Source: Zoogloeaceae bacterium G21618-S1
GTDB lineage: Bacteria; Pseudomonadota; Gammaproteobacteria; Burkholderiales; Rhodocyclaceae
DNA length: 64,000 nt
Direction of reading: 5' to 3'
NCBI GenBank assembly: GCA_027214125.1
Contig: JAPWHF010000002.1
Coordinates: 124,001 to 188,000, forward strand
Shown here in pieces: positions 1 to 9,976 of this stretch. The number at the start of each line of letters is the position of its first letter. Position 1 is the first letter of the stretch. The notes under the pieces were generated by a model. The model was not told the origin of the DNA, did not search any database, and worked only from the letters and a program-made list of their open reading frames with translations. The position numbers and the translations under genes were made by a program.

Positions 1-1692
<1,692 letters not shown>

Positions 1693-1707
1693 GACGCTTT
1701 AGATCCC

Positions 1708-1725
1708 GGCCGGGTTCGCCCGGCC
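1708..1725 (+). promoter_or_regulatory. Stable hairpin just upstream of ychJ start
   Basis: A perfect 7-bp GC stem (GGCCGGG with CCCGGCC) closes on a TTCG tetraloop and ends 6 bases before the ychJ ATG. No T-tract follows, so it does not look like a terminator. It occupies the place where a ribosome binding site would be expected, so it may hinder initiation; that is inference. Confidence 0.5.
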
Positions 1726-1731
1726 CGCGCC

Positions 1732-2127
1732 ATGAAGAAAAAGCCCACCCCCTGTCCCTGCGGCCGCCCCGCCACCTTCGACGCCTGTTGCGGCCCGATC
1801 CTCGCTGGCGAACGGCCCGCCGACACGCCCGAAACACTGATGCGCAGCCGCTACACGGCCTTCGCGCGCGAAGACGCCGCTTATCTGCTGGCCAGCTGGC
1901 ACCCCGACACCCAGCCCGACCACCTCTCGCTCGACGATACACCGCCCATGCGCTGGCTGGGGCTCACCATTCGCTCGGCACCAGCAGCGGATGGTGACAC
2001 CGGTACTGTCGAGTTCATCGCCCGCTATCGCAGCGGCGGTCGCGCCGGGCAGATTCATGAGCTGAGCCGGTTTCGCCGTGAGCAGGATCGGTGGTTCTAT
2101 GTGGACGGCGATATTCAGGACGACTGA
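1732..2127 (+). CDS. ychJ: YchJ family protein (UPF0225, SEC-C motif)
   Basis: A 131-residue protein that opens with a Cys-rich CPCGR...CCGP segment (residues about 7 to 22), the SEC-C-like zinc motif that defines YchJ proteins. It is followed by the family's MRSRYTAF segment and a conserved RYR...ELSRF region with a C-terminal WFYVDGD. The family fold resembles NTF2/SnoaL proteins and the molecular role is unknown. It lies 39 bp after the aconitase gene in the same direction, with a hairpin in the gap, so it may be co-transcribed. Confidence 0.9.
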   Translation: MKKKPTPCPCGRPATFDACCGPILAGERPADTPETLMRSRYTAFAREDAAYLLASWHPDTQPDHLSLDDTPPMRWLGLTIRSAPAADGDTGTVEFIARYRSGGRAGQIHELSRFRREQDRWFYVDGDIQDD

Positions 2128-2153
2128 CAGCCCGTCCAAGCGGTGCCTATAAT
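2124..2153 (+). promoter_or_regulatory. Sigma-70-like promoter for the DUF6394/potassium channel pair
   Basis: CTGACA at 2124-2129 and a perfect TATAAT at 2148-2153 are 18 bp apart. Transcription would start near 2160, giving a leader of about 25 bases before the ATG at 2185. The -35 box overlaps the stop codon of ychJ. Confidence 0.7.
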
Positions 2154-2184
2154 CAGGCTTTGCCGCCATCCGGAGCGTCCGCGC

Positions 2185-2568
2185 ATGAATCTCGAGAAGG
2201 TCATCTTCGGCTTCTTCATCGTCCTCGCCGCCACGCTCAACTTCGGCTTCTTCGTCGGCGACTTGAGCAACCCCGAACATCACGACATCTACGAGCTGTT
2301 TGCCGCCATCGTGGTGAACCTGATCGCCACCGTGCTCAAGTTCGGTGATCGCACCCAGATCGGCGCGGTGCATCTATCCACCTCGCTGGTGGCCGACCTG
2401 CAACTGATCGCCGCGGCCATGGTCTGGGGATACGGCGCGCACGTGCTCGGCACCGGCATGACGCCCGACATGACGTCCAAGGTCGTGTCGCTGTCGGGCG
2501 GCGCGCTGTTTGCCAACGTGGTATCGGTCATCATCCTGATCGCCGAAACCATCATGCAGCGTCGATGA
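2185..2568 (+). CDS. Small membrane protein, DUF6394-like, paired with a K+ channel
   Basis: A 127-residue protein with an N-terminal hydrophobic helix (about residues 5-22), a second at about 33-48 and further helices around 70-85 and 100-120. I believe it matches DUF6394, from recognition only. The frame stays open upstream, but the ATG at 2185 gives an N-terminus (MNLEKVIFGFFIV) that starts directly with the first membrane helix. Its stop overlaps the start of the channel gene (ATGA), so the two are translationally coupled and the product may be a channel accessory subunit. Function is not established. Confidence 0.75.
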   Translation: MNLEKVIFGFFIVLAATLNFGFFVGDLSNPEHHDIYELFAAIVVNLIATVLKFGDRTQIGAVHLSTSLVADLQLIAAAMVWGYGAHVLGTGMTPDMTSKVVSLSGGALFANVVSVIILIAETIMQRR

Positions 2569-4283
2569 CGCCGGCTACCCACCACAGCACACTGTTTCTC
2601 GCCATGCGGCGCCTTCGGGCGCCGCTGCTCACGCTCATCGTCATCTTTTCGATCTCGGTACTCGGACTCACCCTGGTGCCTGGGACGGATGGCGCACAGA
2701 TGAGCTTCTTCCACGCCTTCTATTTCATCAGCTACACCGCCACCACGATCGGTTTCGGCGAAGTCCCCGAAGTGTTCTCCGAGCAACAACGGCTGTGGGT
2801 GACGATCTGCATCTACATGGCGGTGGTCGGCTGGGCGTACACCATCGGCTCGGTTTTCGCGCTGTTGCAGGACCACACCTTCCAAAGCGCCATCGCAACC
2901 GAACGCTTCGCCCGCCAGGTGAAGCGCATCCATGAGCCCTTCTATCTGGTATGCGGCTACGGCGAGACCGGGCGCCTGGTGTGCAAGGCGCTGGACCGCC
3001 TCGGTGAGCGCGCAGTCGTCGTCGAACGCAACCCGACCAAGGCAGGCGAGCAAGAGCTGCACGGCTATGTCACCGACATGCCCTGCCTCGCGGCCGATGC
3101 CGGCCTTCCCGAAACGCTGCGCTTTGCCGGGCTCACGAGTCGCCACTGTCGCGGCGTGCTGGCGCTGACCGACGATGACAACACCAATCTGGCCGTGGCC
3201 ATTTCGGCCCGGCTGCTGGCGCCGACATTGCCCGTGCTGTGCCGCGCCGGATCGAGCGAAATAGCTGCCAACATGGCCTCCTTCGGCACTCGCCACATCA
3301 TCAACCCTTACGCAAAATTCGCCGAATACCTAGCCCTGGCGCTGCATGCGCCCAACACGTATCACCTGCTGACCTGGCTCACCGGCCTGCCCGGCACCAC
3401 CATCGAACGTCACCGCGATCCACCGCGAGGCAAGTGGGTGTTGTGCGGTTACGGGGGGTTCGGCCGGGTGATCGTCGAGGCCTTCGACCGCGAAGAGGTT
3501 CCGGTCACCATCATCGATCGTGACGCGCCCGACGGTCATGGCCACCGGGTCGTCAAAGGCGATGGCACCGGCGCGGCCACCCTGGAGCGTGCCAATATCC
3601 GTCAGGTCGCCGGCATCGTCGCCAGCACCGGCAACGACTTCGACAACCTGTCGATTGCCGTCACGGCCCGCGAACTGAACCCGAACCTGTTCGTGATTCT
3701 GCGCATGAACGCCTATGCCAACCACGCGCTGTTCGACGCCTTCGAATCAGATGTCACGGTGGTGCCCAGCGAGATCATCGGCCATGAGTGCCTGGCGGTG
3801 CTGACCACCCCCCTGCTCCAACCCTTCCTCGACGAAATTGCCACCCAGGACGACGCCTGGTCCGCCGAGCTGGTCGAGCAACTCACCGGCCGCTTCGGCT
3901 GGACGGTGCCCGCCGTCTGGAGCGTTCGTCTCAACCTTCGGCGCGCCCCGGCGCTGTATCGGCATCTCATGCGCAAGGGCGGCAGCGTGCGCCTGGGCGA
4001 ATTGATGCGAAACCCCCACGATCGCGCCACTGCCCTCGATGCCGCCGTGTTGTACCTGCGGCGCGACGACGACGACCACATCATCCGGCCGTCGGCTGAC
4101 GAAATCATCCGGCCGGGTGATCGCCTGTTGTTTGCCGGTCTGGCGGCAGCACGGCGCGATTTTGCACTAACGGTGTCCAACAGCCAGACGCTGGACTACG
4201 TGCTGACTGGTGCAGACCGGCCCGGTGGCTGGGTGTGGGAATGGTTAGCCGAGCGTCGGCGGCGTGCCGCCGGTACCCGCTGA
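2565..4283 (+). CDS. Two-TM potassium channel with tandem RCK (TrkA-N) domains
   Basis: A 572-residue inner-membrane K+ channel. TM1 is at about residues 18-38, the pore loop ends in TTIGFGE (about 60-66, a variant of the TVGYG filter) and TM2 is at about 76-100. Two cytoplasmic nucleotide-binding folds follow: GYGETG at about 131 and GYGGFG at about 294. A TrkA-C-like segment near 510-550 carries IIRPGDRLLFAG. Ligand gating by nucleotides is typical of RCK domains. The start overlaps the preceding small membrane gene. The 3' end overlaps the convergent response regulator gene by 39 bp. Confidence 0.92.
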   Translation: MTPATHHSTLFLAMRRLRAPLLTLIVIFSISVLGLTLVPGTDGAQMSFFHAFYFISYTATTIGFGEVPEVFSEQQRLWVTICIYMAVVGWAYTIGSVFALLQDHTFQSAIATERFARQVKRIHEPFYLVCGYGETGRLVCKALDRLGERAVVVERNPTKAGEQELHGYVTDMPCLAADAGLPETLRFAGLTSRHCRGVLALTDDDNTNLAVAISARLLAPTLPVLCRAGSSEIAANMASFGTRHIINPYAKFAEYLALALHAPNTYHLLTWLTGLPGTTIERHRDPPRGKWVLCGYGGFGRVIVEAFDREEVPVTIIDRDAPDGHGHRVVKGDGTGAATLERANIRQVAGIVASTGNDFDNLSIAVTARELNPNLFVILRMNAYANHALFDAFESDVTVVPSEIIGHECLAVLTTPLLQPFLDEIATQDDAWSAELVEQLTGRFGWTVPAVWSVRLNLRRAPALYRHLMRKGGSVRLGELMRNPHDRATALDAAVLYLRRDDDDHIIRPSADEIIRPGDRLLFAGLAAARRDFALTVSNSQTLDYVLTGADRPGGWVWEWLAERRRRAAGTR

Positions 4284-4634
4284 GCGGGGCAGCAACGCCT
4301 CGAGAATCTCGGCAGGCGACACCGGTTTGAGCAACAGGGCATCAAAACCCGATGCCAGTACCTGATCACGCAATCCGTCCACACCGTAGGCGGTGTAAGC
4401 CACGACTCGCAGTCGACCGCTGTCGTCACCGATCCGCAATTGGCGACACACCTCGTAGCCGCTCATATCCGGCATGGTCAGGTCCAGCAGCACCACATCG
4501 AACACGCCGCTCGCCACACACGCCAATGCCTCGGCGCCCGTGGCGGCCTCGACGACCTCATGACCGATGCGCCCAAGAACCACCGCAGGCAACTTACGAT
4601 TCACAAAATCATCGTCGACTATCAGGATTCGCAT
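4245..4634 (-). CDS. Stand-alone response regulator (receiver domain only)
   Basis: A 129-residue CheY-like receiver with no output domain. The acidic pair is in MRILIVDDD, the phospho-acceptor Asp is in VVLLDLTMPDMSG and the conserved Lys is in LLLKPVSPAEI. I chose the ATG at 4634 because MRILIVDDD is the usual receiver N-terminus; the frame is open further upstream. No kinase gene is adjacent. It is divergent from the Ap4A phosphorylase-like gene and its 3' end lies within the coding tail of the channel gene, so read-through of either would give overlapping antisense RNA. Confidence 0.9.
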   Translation of the reverse strand: MRILIVDDDFVNRKLPAVVLGRIGHEVVEAATGAEALACVASGVFDVVLLDLTMPDMSGYEVCRQLRIGDDSGRLRVVAYTAYGVDGLRDQVLASGFDALLLKPVSPAEILEALLPRSAGTGGTPPTLG

Positions 4635-4701
4635 GTGCTCACGCTCGTCGCATAAATTGCTTCGAAGACCTGCATATTGCCTGAAGATGATCACGGCCGG
4701 T

Positions 4702-4729
4702 TTGCCGCCTCGACACAAATCGCTATGAT
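4702..4729 (+). promoter_or_regulatory. Candidate promoter of the Ap4A phosphorylase-like gene
   Basis: TTGCCG at 4702-4707 and TATGAT at 4724-4729 are separated by 16 bp. The ATG at 4739 is only 9 bases past the -10 box, so the transcript would have almost no leader. Confidence 0.5.
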
Positions 4730-4738
4730 GACCCGGCC

Positions 4739-5584
4739 ATGACTGCCCCGCCCGTCCCACTCGACCTGAGTCTTGATGCCATCGACCGTCGTCTCGGCAC
4801 GGCCTACGCGTGTGGCGCGCTGCAACCGATCGAGACCGACCAGGTGCAACTGAGCGACCACGGCGTCCCGTTCGTCGTCAAATGGATCTGCCGGCGCGAC
4901 GGCCAGGTGCATCGCCACAAACCCACCCGCTCGGCGACCCACAACCCCTTTCTGCCGCCCGAACCCACGCTGACGCTCGGCGCCATCGGCCAGAACCATC
5001 GGGTGCTACTCAACAAGTATCCGGTGATGGCGCGCCACCTGCTGATTGTGACGCGCGACTTCGAAGCGCAAACCCGCCCGATCACCGACGACGACTTGGC
5101 CGCACTGGGCTCGATACTCGCAGTGCACGGCGGGCTGGGTTTCTACAATGCCGGCGCGCGCGCGGGAGCCAGCCAGGACCACAAACACCTGCAGTGGATT
5201 CCCGACCTGCCGCCGCTGGCTCAGCGCCTGTCCGAGCAGCCGGTCGACACCACCACGCTCTTCGGATTTCGCCACGCCTATGCATCGCTCCCCGCCGCGC
5301 TTTGGTCGTCCGAGGCGATCGGAGCCTCTCTGGGGCAATGCTATCGCGCACTGCTCGTGCAACTTGGCATTGCACCGAACACGCCGGACCTGCCGCCATA
5401 CAACCTCTTGATGACCCGCGAATGGATGTGTGTGATCCCTCGCTCAGTTGAGCGTTGGGAGCAGATATCGATCAACGCCCTCGGCTTCGCCGGCTCCTTG
5501 TTCGTCAAATCCCGTGATCAACTCGGCCCGCTGGCACAGATCGGCCCACTCGAGATTCTCAAGGCCGTTGCCGAACCGCTGTGA
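4739..5584 (+). CDS. ATP adenylyltransferase / Ap4A phosphorylase family (HIT-like)
   Basis: A 281-residue protein of the GHMP-unrelated HIT-like ATP adenylyltransferase family, which splits diadenosine tetraphosphate phosphorolytically into ATP and ADP. The N-terminal half has the nucleotide-binding NHRVLLNKYPVMARHLLIVT segment (shown in two parts in the family alignment), and the catalytic histidine triad-like motif is SQDHKHLQWIP at about residues 142-152. The C-terminal domain has YNLLMTREWM and FAGSLFVKS, both typical of Apa1/2-like enzymes. Its stop codon abuts the stop of the convergent YkgJ gene with no spacer. Confidence 0.88.
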   Translation: MTAPPVPLDLSLDAIDRRLGTAYACGALQPIETDQVQLSDHGVPFVVKWICRRDGQVHRHKPTRSATHNPFLPPEPTLTLGAIGQNHRVLLNKYPVMARHLLIVTRDFEAQTRPITDDDLAALGSILAVHGGLGFYNAGARAGASQDHKHLQWIPDLPPLAQRLSEQPVDTTTLFGFRHAYASLPAALWSSEAIGASLGQCYRALLVQLGIAPNTPDLPPYNLLMTREWMCVIPRSVERWEQISINALGFAGSLFVKSRDQLGPLAQIGPLEILKAVAEPL

Positions 5585-5944
5585 TCAGGCCGCCGTCGGC
5601 AAAATCCACGGCTCAATCGCCGGCAGGCCGATCAAGGCGCGCAACTCATCGCATTTCGGGTTGGGTGTTCCGTCGGCAAAAAACACCGGGAATTCACGAC
5701 ACGGCGTCGGGCGATTTTCGTAAATGCTGCACGACACCGCCTCACCGATCACCCCTTCGAGCGCGCTGCAGCGGCGCGGCATCTGATTGCTGCCTTTCAT
5801 GCAACGCATGTGATGGTTGAGCTTCTCGGTCATGTGGGCCGGCACGAAGCCGCCGGGGGCATCATCCGCCTCCGCCCAATAGAACGAGATGCGGAAATGG
5901 GTGCAGCAGATGCCGCACTCAAGACACGGGTTCGGTTCAGTCAT
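5585..5944 (-). CDS. YkgJ family cysteine-cluster protein
   Basis: A 119-residue zinc/iron-chelating Cys-cluster protein. It opens with CLECGICCTHF (C6, C9, C12, C13) and continues with CSALEG, CSIYENRPTPCREFP and a C-terminal CDELR, the family's Cys set. I chose the ATG at 5944 (MTEPNPCLECG) because it puts the first cluster at the usual distance from the N-terminus; alternatives upstream have no ribosome site. Function of the family is unknown. The stop abuts that of the neighbouring convergent gene. Confidence 0.9.
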   Translation of the reverse strand: MTEPNPCLECGICCTHFRISFYWAEADDAPGGFVPAHMTEKLNHHMRCMKGSNQMPRRCSALEGVIGEAVSCSIYENRPTPCREFPVFFADGTPNPKCDELRALIGLPAIEPWILPTAA

Positions 5945-6136
5945 GTCCAACACACGCAATGGAAATGCCGGCATGCACCACGGGTGCACACCGCCAAATC
6001 GACGACGCCTCGCGCCTGCTGGACTGTGGCGTCCCGGACGGGACACCACGGGGGGCTAATTGTGACTGCGATCCATCGATTCCGGCGCGCGGATTATATC
6101 GATTTTCGCCCGGAAAACAATGGGTTCCTGGCCAAC

Positions 6137-7366
6137 TTACGGTTCTTTCCGGCGCACGGCGAAACTGCGCTTGGCGTCTTCCTTGAAGGCGTAGTCAATC
6201 CGCCCCTGGCGCACTACGCCGAGCACCAGCATGTTCTCGGTAATCGCGTCGTGATCCTCCGCCGTGAAGGGACGTATATAGGTCGTGACCACCCCCTCCA
6301 CACCCCGGTTCAACTGCTCCAGGGCCAGACGGATCCGATCGCCATCATCACTGCCAGCCAGGGACATCGCATTGAACAACACCCGCATGGCGTCATAGCC
6401 TTGCGCCGCCGCCATCGCCGACTCCATGGCATCCTTGCCGAAACGCGTCGCGAACTCGCTGACGAACTGGCGATGGCGCGAATTTTCACTCCCCGGAATG
6501 AAGGACTGCACCGTCATCACGCCATCGCCCGCCGGTCCAGCCTGATCCAGAAAATTGCGCATGGACACCGTCCAGCTGGCAAACGTGGGCACCGTCCATC
6601 CCATCTCGACCTTGGCCTTGGCGATCGCTGCCAGCTCGGGGCCAATGCCATACATCACCAGCGCCTGTGCGCCAGCGGCGCGCACCGCATCCAGCTGGGC
6701 GCGCATATCACGGTCGCCGATGCCGAAGCGCTCGACCCGCACCGGGGTCACGCCATGCGTGGCCAGTGCCTTGACCAGATCGCCCATTTCGGCCTCGCCA
6801 TAACCCGTATCGTCGGCGAGGATGCCGATCTGGCGAAAGCCGCGCGCCTCGACCAGATGCCGCGCCAAGAAGGCGTTCGACACACCGGTGCGCGGCGACA
6901 TGCGAAACACGAAGTTGGCTGATGCATTCGGCGGTGCAAACCGCTGGGTGACTTCGCTACCGGTCGACACCGCCACCACCACCGGCACCTTGGCCTTCTG
7001 ATAGACATCGATGGACTTGAGCGCGACGCCCGTATTGACGATGCCGACCGCTGCCACCACCTTCACCTTGCCAACGAGTTCCTCCGCGATCTCCAGCCCC
7101 TTGGCCGGGTTAGCCGTATCGTCGCGTTCGATCAGTTCGATCTTGCGCCCCAGCACCCCACCAACATAGGTGTTGATTTCGTCGGCCGCCATGCGGATAC
7201 CCAAACGCATACTGTTGCCCATGGGCGCGCTACCGCCGCTGAACGGGCCAGACAAGCCAATCTTGATGGTGTCTTCGGCGTAGGCCGAGCTGGCGGCGAG
7301 GCCGAAGGCGAGACACAGAGCCGGCAGCAAACGGCCTCGACGTCGCGGGAGAAGCGGTGTGATCAT
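6137..7366 (-). CDS. Branched-chain amino acid-type ABC transporter substrate-binding protein
   Basis: A 409-residue periplasmic binding protein of the LivK/Peripla_BP_6 class. An N-terminal signal peptide ends near SSAYA (residues about 26-30). The mature part begins DTIKIGLSGPFSGG and includes the family segments IELIERDD, AAVGIVNTG and YGEAEMG. No permease or ATPase genes are adjacent, so it is an orphan that may feed a transporter encoded elsewhere or act as a sensor. The ligand cannot be read from sequence. A 12-bp inverted repeat lies 73-99 bp upstream of the start. Confidence 0.9.
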   Translation of the reverse strand: MITPLLPRRRGRLLPALCLAFGLAASSAYAEDTIKIGLSGPFSGGSAPMGNSMRLGIRMAADEINTYVGGVLGRKIELIERDDTANPAKGLEIAEELVGKVKVVAAVGIVNTGVALKSIDVYQKAKVPVVVAVSTGSEVTQRFAPPNASANFVFRMSPRTGVSNAFLARHLVEARGFRQIGILADDTGYGEAEMGDLVKALATHGVTPVRVERFGIGDRDMRAQLDAVRAAGAQALVMYGIGPELAAIAKAKVEMGWTVPTFASWTVSMRNFLDQAGPAGDGVMTVQSFIPGSENSRHRQFVSEFATRFGKDAMESAMAAAQGYDAMRVLFNAMSLAGSDDGDRIRLALEQLNRGVEGVVTTYIRPFTAEDHDAITENMLVLGVVRQGRIDYAFKEDAKRSFAVRRKEP

Positions 7367-7438
7367 GAATTGTCTCCGTCATGCCGTCACTTGTGGACAT
7401 GACGGTCGCGTTTAAGTGTAGAGCGTCGGAATGGCCGC

Positions 7439-7465
7439 CCCTGATCGGGATTTTCCCGATCAGGG
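7439..7465. repeat. Perfect 12-bp inverted repeat upstream of the substrate-binding protein gene
   Basis: CCCTGATCGGGA (7439-7450) and TCCCGATCAGGG (7454-7465) are exact inverted copies separated by TTT. There is no flanking T-run in either direction, so a terminator is unlikely. Its place 73-99 bp upstream of the start at 7366 suits an operator. Confidence 0.7.
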
Positions 7466-7537
7466 AAAACCCGCAACAACGCGCAACGGGCGGACACTCC
7501 GGCCACCTTGGACCGGGTAAACCGATGCAAGAAGCGC

Positions 7538-8176
7538 TCAGGCGTCCAGCGACTTGGGCGACGGCGCCCCTGCCGTGGTCGTGGCATGCGGCACCGGCGG
7601 CAAGCCGCAGGCGTCGCGCAAATGGCGCATGGCACGCACGGCAGCGGCTGTCGCGGTCAGCCATTCAATTCGGGTGTCGTCATCGGCGGCTTCGACTGCG
7701 TCGTCGGCCCACGGCGCCATGGCACGCTCGATCAAGCCCTCGAACGTCGCTGCATCATGACCATCGAGACCATCCGCCCAGTCATCGGCCCAGAGGCTCA
7801 AACCGAGCTCAAAGCCGGTCATCCATTCATCCCCCAGGCGCGTGCCGTCGGGATCCTCGTCGCTGCCATAGAAGAACGGCGCCCAACCTTCTGGGTCGCC
7901 CAGGGTTTCGACCAGTTCGTCGTGATAGCGCAAGACCAGGGAGAGGACTTTCTGCACGCCGGCGCCACGCATGTCGACATCCGACTCCGACCACACGGAC
8001 GGCAGCCACTCGACCGGCTTCAAGGGCTTAGGCGCAACGATCACGCCAGCGAGATAGCCATCGAGCATTTCAAGGCTCATGCAGTCATCAGGGACCGTGT
8101 CCGACGCGAGCAGCGCCTCAAAGGCGTCCATTTCCGATTCGCTCAGGTAAACAGCGTCCTGTTGCGTGGTGTTCAT
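7538..8176 (-). CDS. YecA/YgfB family protein (UPF0149)
   Basis: A 212-residue protein with the UPF0149 pattern: an N-terminal acidic helix (LSESEMDAFEALL), the signature MLDGYLAGVIVAPKP at about 38-53, and WMTGFELGLSLWADDW at about 117-132. The C-terminal SEC-C zinc motif found in some YecA proteins is absent; the chain ends in a short Pro/Ser tail. The family's role is unclear. It lies 78 bp downstream of the dusC/TrmB-like pair in the same direction and may belong to that transcript. Confidence 0.88.
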   Translation of the reverse strand: MNTTQQDAVYLSESEMDAFEALLASDTVPDDCMSLEMLDGYLAGVIVAPKPLKPVEWLPSVWSESDVDMRGAGVQKVLSLVLRYHDELVETLGDPEGWAPFFYGSDEDPDGTRLGDEWMTGFELGLSLWADDWADGLDGHDAATFEGLIERAMAPWADDAVEAADDDTRIEWLTATAAAVRAMRHLRDACGLPPVPHATTTAGAPSPKSLDA

Positions 8177-8254
8177 GCGCCTCTCCTAGGATATCGCCGG
8201 TGATCACCGGCGCCCGCCAGCATGCCGCAAGACGACAGGCACCGCAAGAACAAC

Positions 8255-8932
8255 TCAGCGCGGCGCGTCCAGATCGACCACAGCGCGATACAGCGGCTGT
8301 CCCGAGTCACGATACTTGCGTTCGAACGGGGTCAGCGGCGTCTTGGCTTCAAAGGTTTCCCATGCCACCGGCCGGCCAATCAACAGCCCCAGCGCGATCA
8401 CGTATTCCTGGATATAGACCTGCCAGTTGGTGCGACATTCAAGCACGCCCCCTAGACGCGGAAGCGTCGGGAACACCGAATGCGCATGCCAGCGACGTCC
8501 AAGGTGACCGATCTTCGGCCACGGGTTGGGGTACAACACGTAATGCTTGGCCAAACGCAAACCGGTCTGCTCCAGCAGACGCCAGAAATCCAGCAAATCA
8601 GCACGTGCCAGCACCATGTTTTTCGGCATCAGCGCGTCCGGGTAGGGCTTGCGCCGGGCCAGCCGGTCCGCTGACTGATCGACTCCGATCACCCAATGAT
8701 CCGGGTGTGCTCGGGCCAGCGCGATGGTGCTGTGCGCCACCCCGCAGCCTGCATCGAGAATCAAGGGTGCGCTCTGGTCCCAGCCCGACAAGGCCAGATC
8801 AAAGGCTGCGCGGTTGTACTGCGCAAACGGCTTGGCAAAAGGCCGCTCGCGGTGACGCTCGACCTGACGAATCAGGTCACCGTGCACCGCGTCCTGGGCG
8901 CTGGTCGGAATTCGGGAGTTGGCGTAGCTCAT
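8255..8932 (-). CDS. TrmB-like SAM-dependent methyltransferase
   Basis: A 225-residue class I methyltransferase. The SAM-binding loop is LILDAGCGVAHST (about 57-69), an acidic second-strand end occurs in VIGVDQSADRLARR, and the TrmB signature is YPNPWPK (about 133-139), normally PDPWPK in tRNA m7G46 methyltransferases. The rest of the TrmB core diverges, so this may be a paralogue acting on another tRNA or position. It lies 9 bp downstream of dusC, so the two form a likely tRNA-modification operon. Confidence 0.8.
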   Translation of the reverse strand: MSYANSRIPTSAQDAVHGDLIRQVERHRERPFAKPFAQYNRAAFDLALSGWDQSAPLILDAGCGVAHSTIALARAHPDHWVIGVDQSADRLARRKPYPDALMPKNMVLARADLLDFWRLLEQTGLRLAKHYVLYPNPWPKIGHLGRRWHAHSVFPTLPRLGGVLECRTNWQVYIQEYVIALGLLIGRPVAWETFEAKTPLTPFERKYRDSGQPLYRAVVDLDAPR

Positions 8933-8941
8933 GGTGTTGAC

Positions 8942-9934
8942 CTATGCAGCGTGAGCAAGGTAATCCGCACCGGCTGCCGCCAGCACCGCATTGATCGCAT
9001 GAATATCATTCAAGGGGCGCAAAGCTTGGCAAAGTGCATCCGCCTGGCCAAAACGCCGGCTCAAGAAAACCAGCCACTGCTTGAGCCGACCTGGCGCATG
9101 ACGCGCTGCCAACTTGCGACGCACACGCGCCCAGAAGAAGGCGATCGCCGGCAGGAGCTCGGCCCAATCGGCATCCCGCGGGTCCGCCGCCTCGCGAATC
9201 AGGCCGGCACGAATGTCGCGGGCCAGAAAGGGGTCGGCTACCGCCCCTCGGCCCAGCATCACGTCCGCCACGCCGCTTTCCTGCCGGCAACGCTGCCAAT
9301 CCGCGACCGACCACACCTCACCATTGGCCACCACCGGCACCCTGACATGGTCGGCAATCCGCCCGACCCATACCCAATGCGCCGGTGGGCGATAGCCTTC
9401 GAGCTTGGTTCTGGCGTGGACCACAATCCGTTCGACACCCGCCTCGGCCAATGCCTCCGCACATGCCAGGGTCAGGCCGGTATCGCGCACACCAAGCCGC
9501 ATCTTTGCCGTCAGCTTCGGGCCACCGACGGGCATCACCGCCCGCACGGCCGCCGCCACGGCATGCACGGTTTCAGGTTCATCAAGCAACACCGCGCCGC
9601 CACGATGACGATTCACCAACGGCGCCGGACAACCAAAATTCAAATCAATACCGGCGGGCGACCACTGCGCCGCGCGCGCCGCATTGCACGCCATCAAATC
9701 AGGATCAGAGCCCATCAACTGCAACTGCACGGGCGTCCCCGCGGCTGTCCGTCCGCCCTGCGCCAACTCGGGGCTGATGCGGAAGAAGCTGCGTTGCGGC
9801 AGCACCGTCGCCGAGATGCGCACAAACTCGCTCACCGCCTCGTCATACGAAGACAACCGGGTGAGCACATCGCGCAGCACCTCGTCAGCCAAACCCTCCA
9901 TCGGCGCCAGCAAAAGCTTCACGAGGCGCTCCAA
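8942..9934 (-). CDS. dusC: tRNA-dihydrouridine(16) synthase DusC
   Basis: A 330-residue FMN-dependent TIM-barrel enzyme that reduces uridine 16 in the tRNA D-loop. It begins with LLLAPMEGLADEVLRDVL, carries VQLQLMGSDP, and has the catalytic cysteine in DLNFGCPAPLVNRHRGGA followed by the FMN-binding HARTKLEGY and PVVANGEV segments. The PMEG start and NRHRGGA loop match the DusC rather than the DusA/B branch. It is transcribed ahead of the TrmB-like gene and diverges from arsC across a 42-bp gap. Confidence 0.93.
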   Translation of the reverse strand: MERLVKLLLAPMEGLADEVLRDVLTRLSSYDEAVSEFVRISATVLPQRSFFRISPELAQGGRTAAGTPVQLQLMGSDPDLMACNAARAAQWSPAGIDLNFGCPAPLVNRHRGGAVLLDEPETVHAVAAAVRAVMPVGGPKLTAKMRLGVRDTGLTLACAEALAEAGVERIVVHARTKLEGYRPPAHWVWVGRIADHVRVPVVANGEVWSVADWQRCRQESGVADVMLGRGAVADPFLARDIRAGLIREAADPRDADWAELLPAIAFFWARVRRKLAARHAPGRLKQWLVFLSRRFGQADALCQALRPLNDIHAINAVLAAAGADYLAHAA

Positions 9935-9976
9935 CGCAGTAAACTCATGGGTCTCTCTCTCAGAAAACCGTTAGAC

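Noticed and set aside
5582-5587. Frameshift or fusion between the Ap4A phosphorylase-like and YkgJ genes
   Set aside because: The genes are convergent; their stop codons simply abut and both proteins have complete family C-termini.
5810-6922. A 370-codon open frame on the plus strand
   Set aside because: It crosses the YkgJ and binding-protein genes in antisense and has no recognisable domain or ribosome site.
8696-9976. Upstream part of the long frame that ends in arsC
   Set aside because: It is antisense to the TrmB-like gene and dusC; the arsC family begins at 9977.
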